64,000 bases of DNA from Luteibacter sp. OK325 (lineage in GTDB: Bacteria; Pseudomonadota; Gammaproteobacteria; Xanthomonadales; Rhodanobacteraceae): contig NZ_QAOX01000013.1 of NCBI RefSeq assembly GCF_003050935.1, forward strand, positions 17,112 through 81,111. Reading direction: 5' to 3'. Below are positions 63,914 through 64,000 of the stretch, in pieces (positions within the stretch are counted from its first letter, which is position 1; every line of letters begins with the position of its first letter). The position numbers and the translations under genes were made by a program. The notes beneath the pieces are model-generated. The model made no database searches. It was not told the origin of the DNA and saw nothing but the letters and a program-made list of their open reading frames with translations.

Positions 63914-64000
63914 TGTATCTTGGGCATGCCTCCCGCTGGGAGGTGCAGCAAGTGAGATCCCGGGGAGGCCGCCGGCTCCTGGAAGCAGAATTATCTGACT

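Overview
The window is high-GC chromosomal DNA from a gammaproteobacterium. Gene content, protein similarity and gene order point to the Xanthomonadales/Lysobacterales, most like Rhodanobacteraceae (Luteibacter, Dyella, Frateuria). This placement comes from recognised families and synteny, not a database search. Most of it is housekeeping DNA with short intergenic gaps and many 4-bp ATGA-type overlaps. About fifteen intergenic clusters of short palindromic REP-like repeats (core GAGCCGNNTNNNCGGC) punctuate it.

Layout. 1-5.5 kb: the 3' end of a membrane H+-pyrophosphatase, two tandem secreted prolyl-oligopeptidase paralogues, and soluble pyrophosphatase. 5.6-9.6 kb: a DUF2333 protein, thiC with a TPP riboswitch, and a TetR regulator. 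9.9-12.1 kb: an isoaspartyl methyltransferase-family gene and tolC with a terminator. 12.1-12.8 kb: no gene, but two inverted structured elements. 12.8-19.5 kb: a cell-surface region (waaA, an lpxL-type acyltransferase, a VirK/DUF535 gene, two glycosyltransferases, an O-antigen ligase, a zf-CHCC protein). 19.7-22.1 kb: YceI, a RutE-type nitroreductase and an ELM1-family protein. 22.2-32.8 kb: recG, ridA, spoT, rpoZ and gmk on the minus strand. The mlaFEDCB phospholipid-transport genes lie between gmk and rpoZ, with mlaA convergent to them. 33-42.4 kb: a more variable stretch with an AraC/SDR pair, a secreted amidohydrolase and penicillin-acylase pair, a lone glycosyltransferase, an M14 peptidase and a PAP2 phosphatase. 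42.4-51.4 kb: yicC, rph-GNAT-rdgB-hemW, a DUF1631-PilZ-zinc-ribbon unit, and pepQ. 51.6-53.1 kb: a lower-GC secreted amidase. 53.2-56.3 kb: the cydPABX cytochrome bd operon. 56.4-63.8 kb: a NagX-like protein, ygfB-pepP, then the classic zapB-like/zapA/6S RNA/fau order, an EVE-domain gene, rpiA and rmuC.

Functionally, the window is rich in envelope genes: LPS core and lipid A, O-antigen ligation, Mla lipid asymmetry, TolC efflux and peptidoglycan amidase. Stress and nucleotide genes (spoT, rpoZ, gmk, rdgB, rph, 6S RNA) follow common gammaproteobacterial synteny. The least explained signals are the paired covarying inverted-repeat elements at 12.2-12.7 kb, the strand-polarised REP family, the two-domain MlaD, and the foreign-looking amidase. 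I found no CRISPR array, tRNA, rRNA, prophage or intact insertion sequence.
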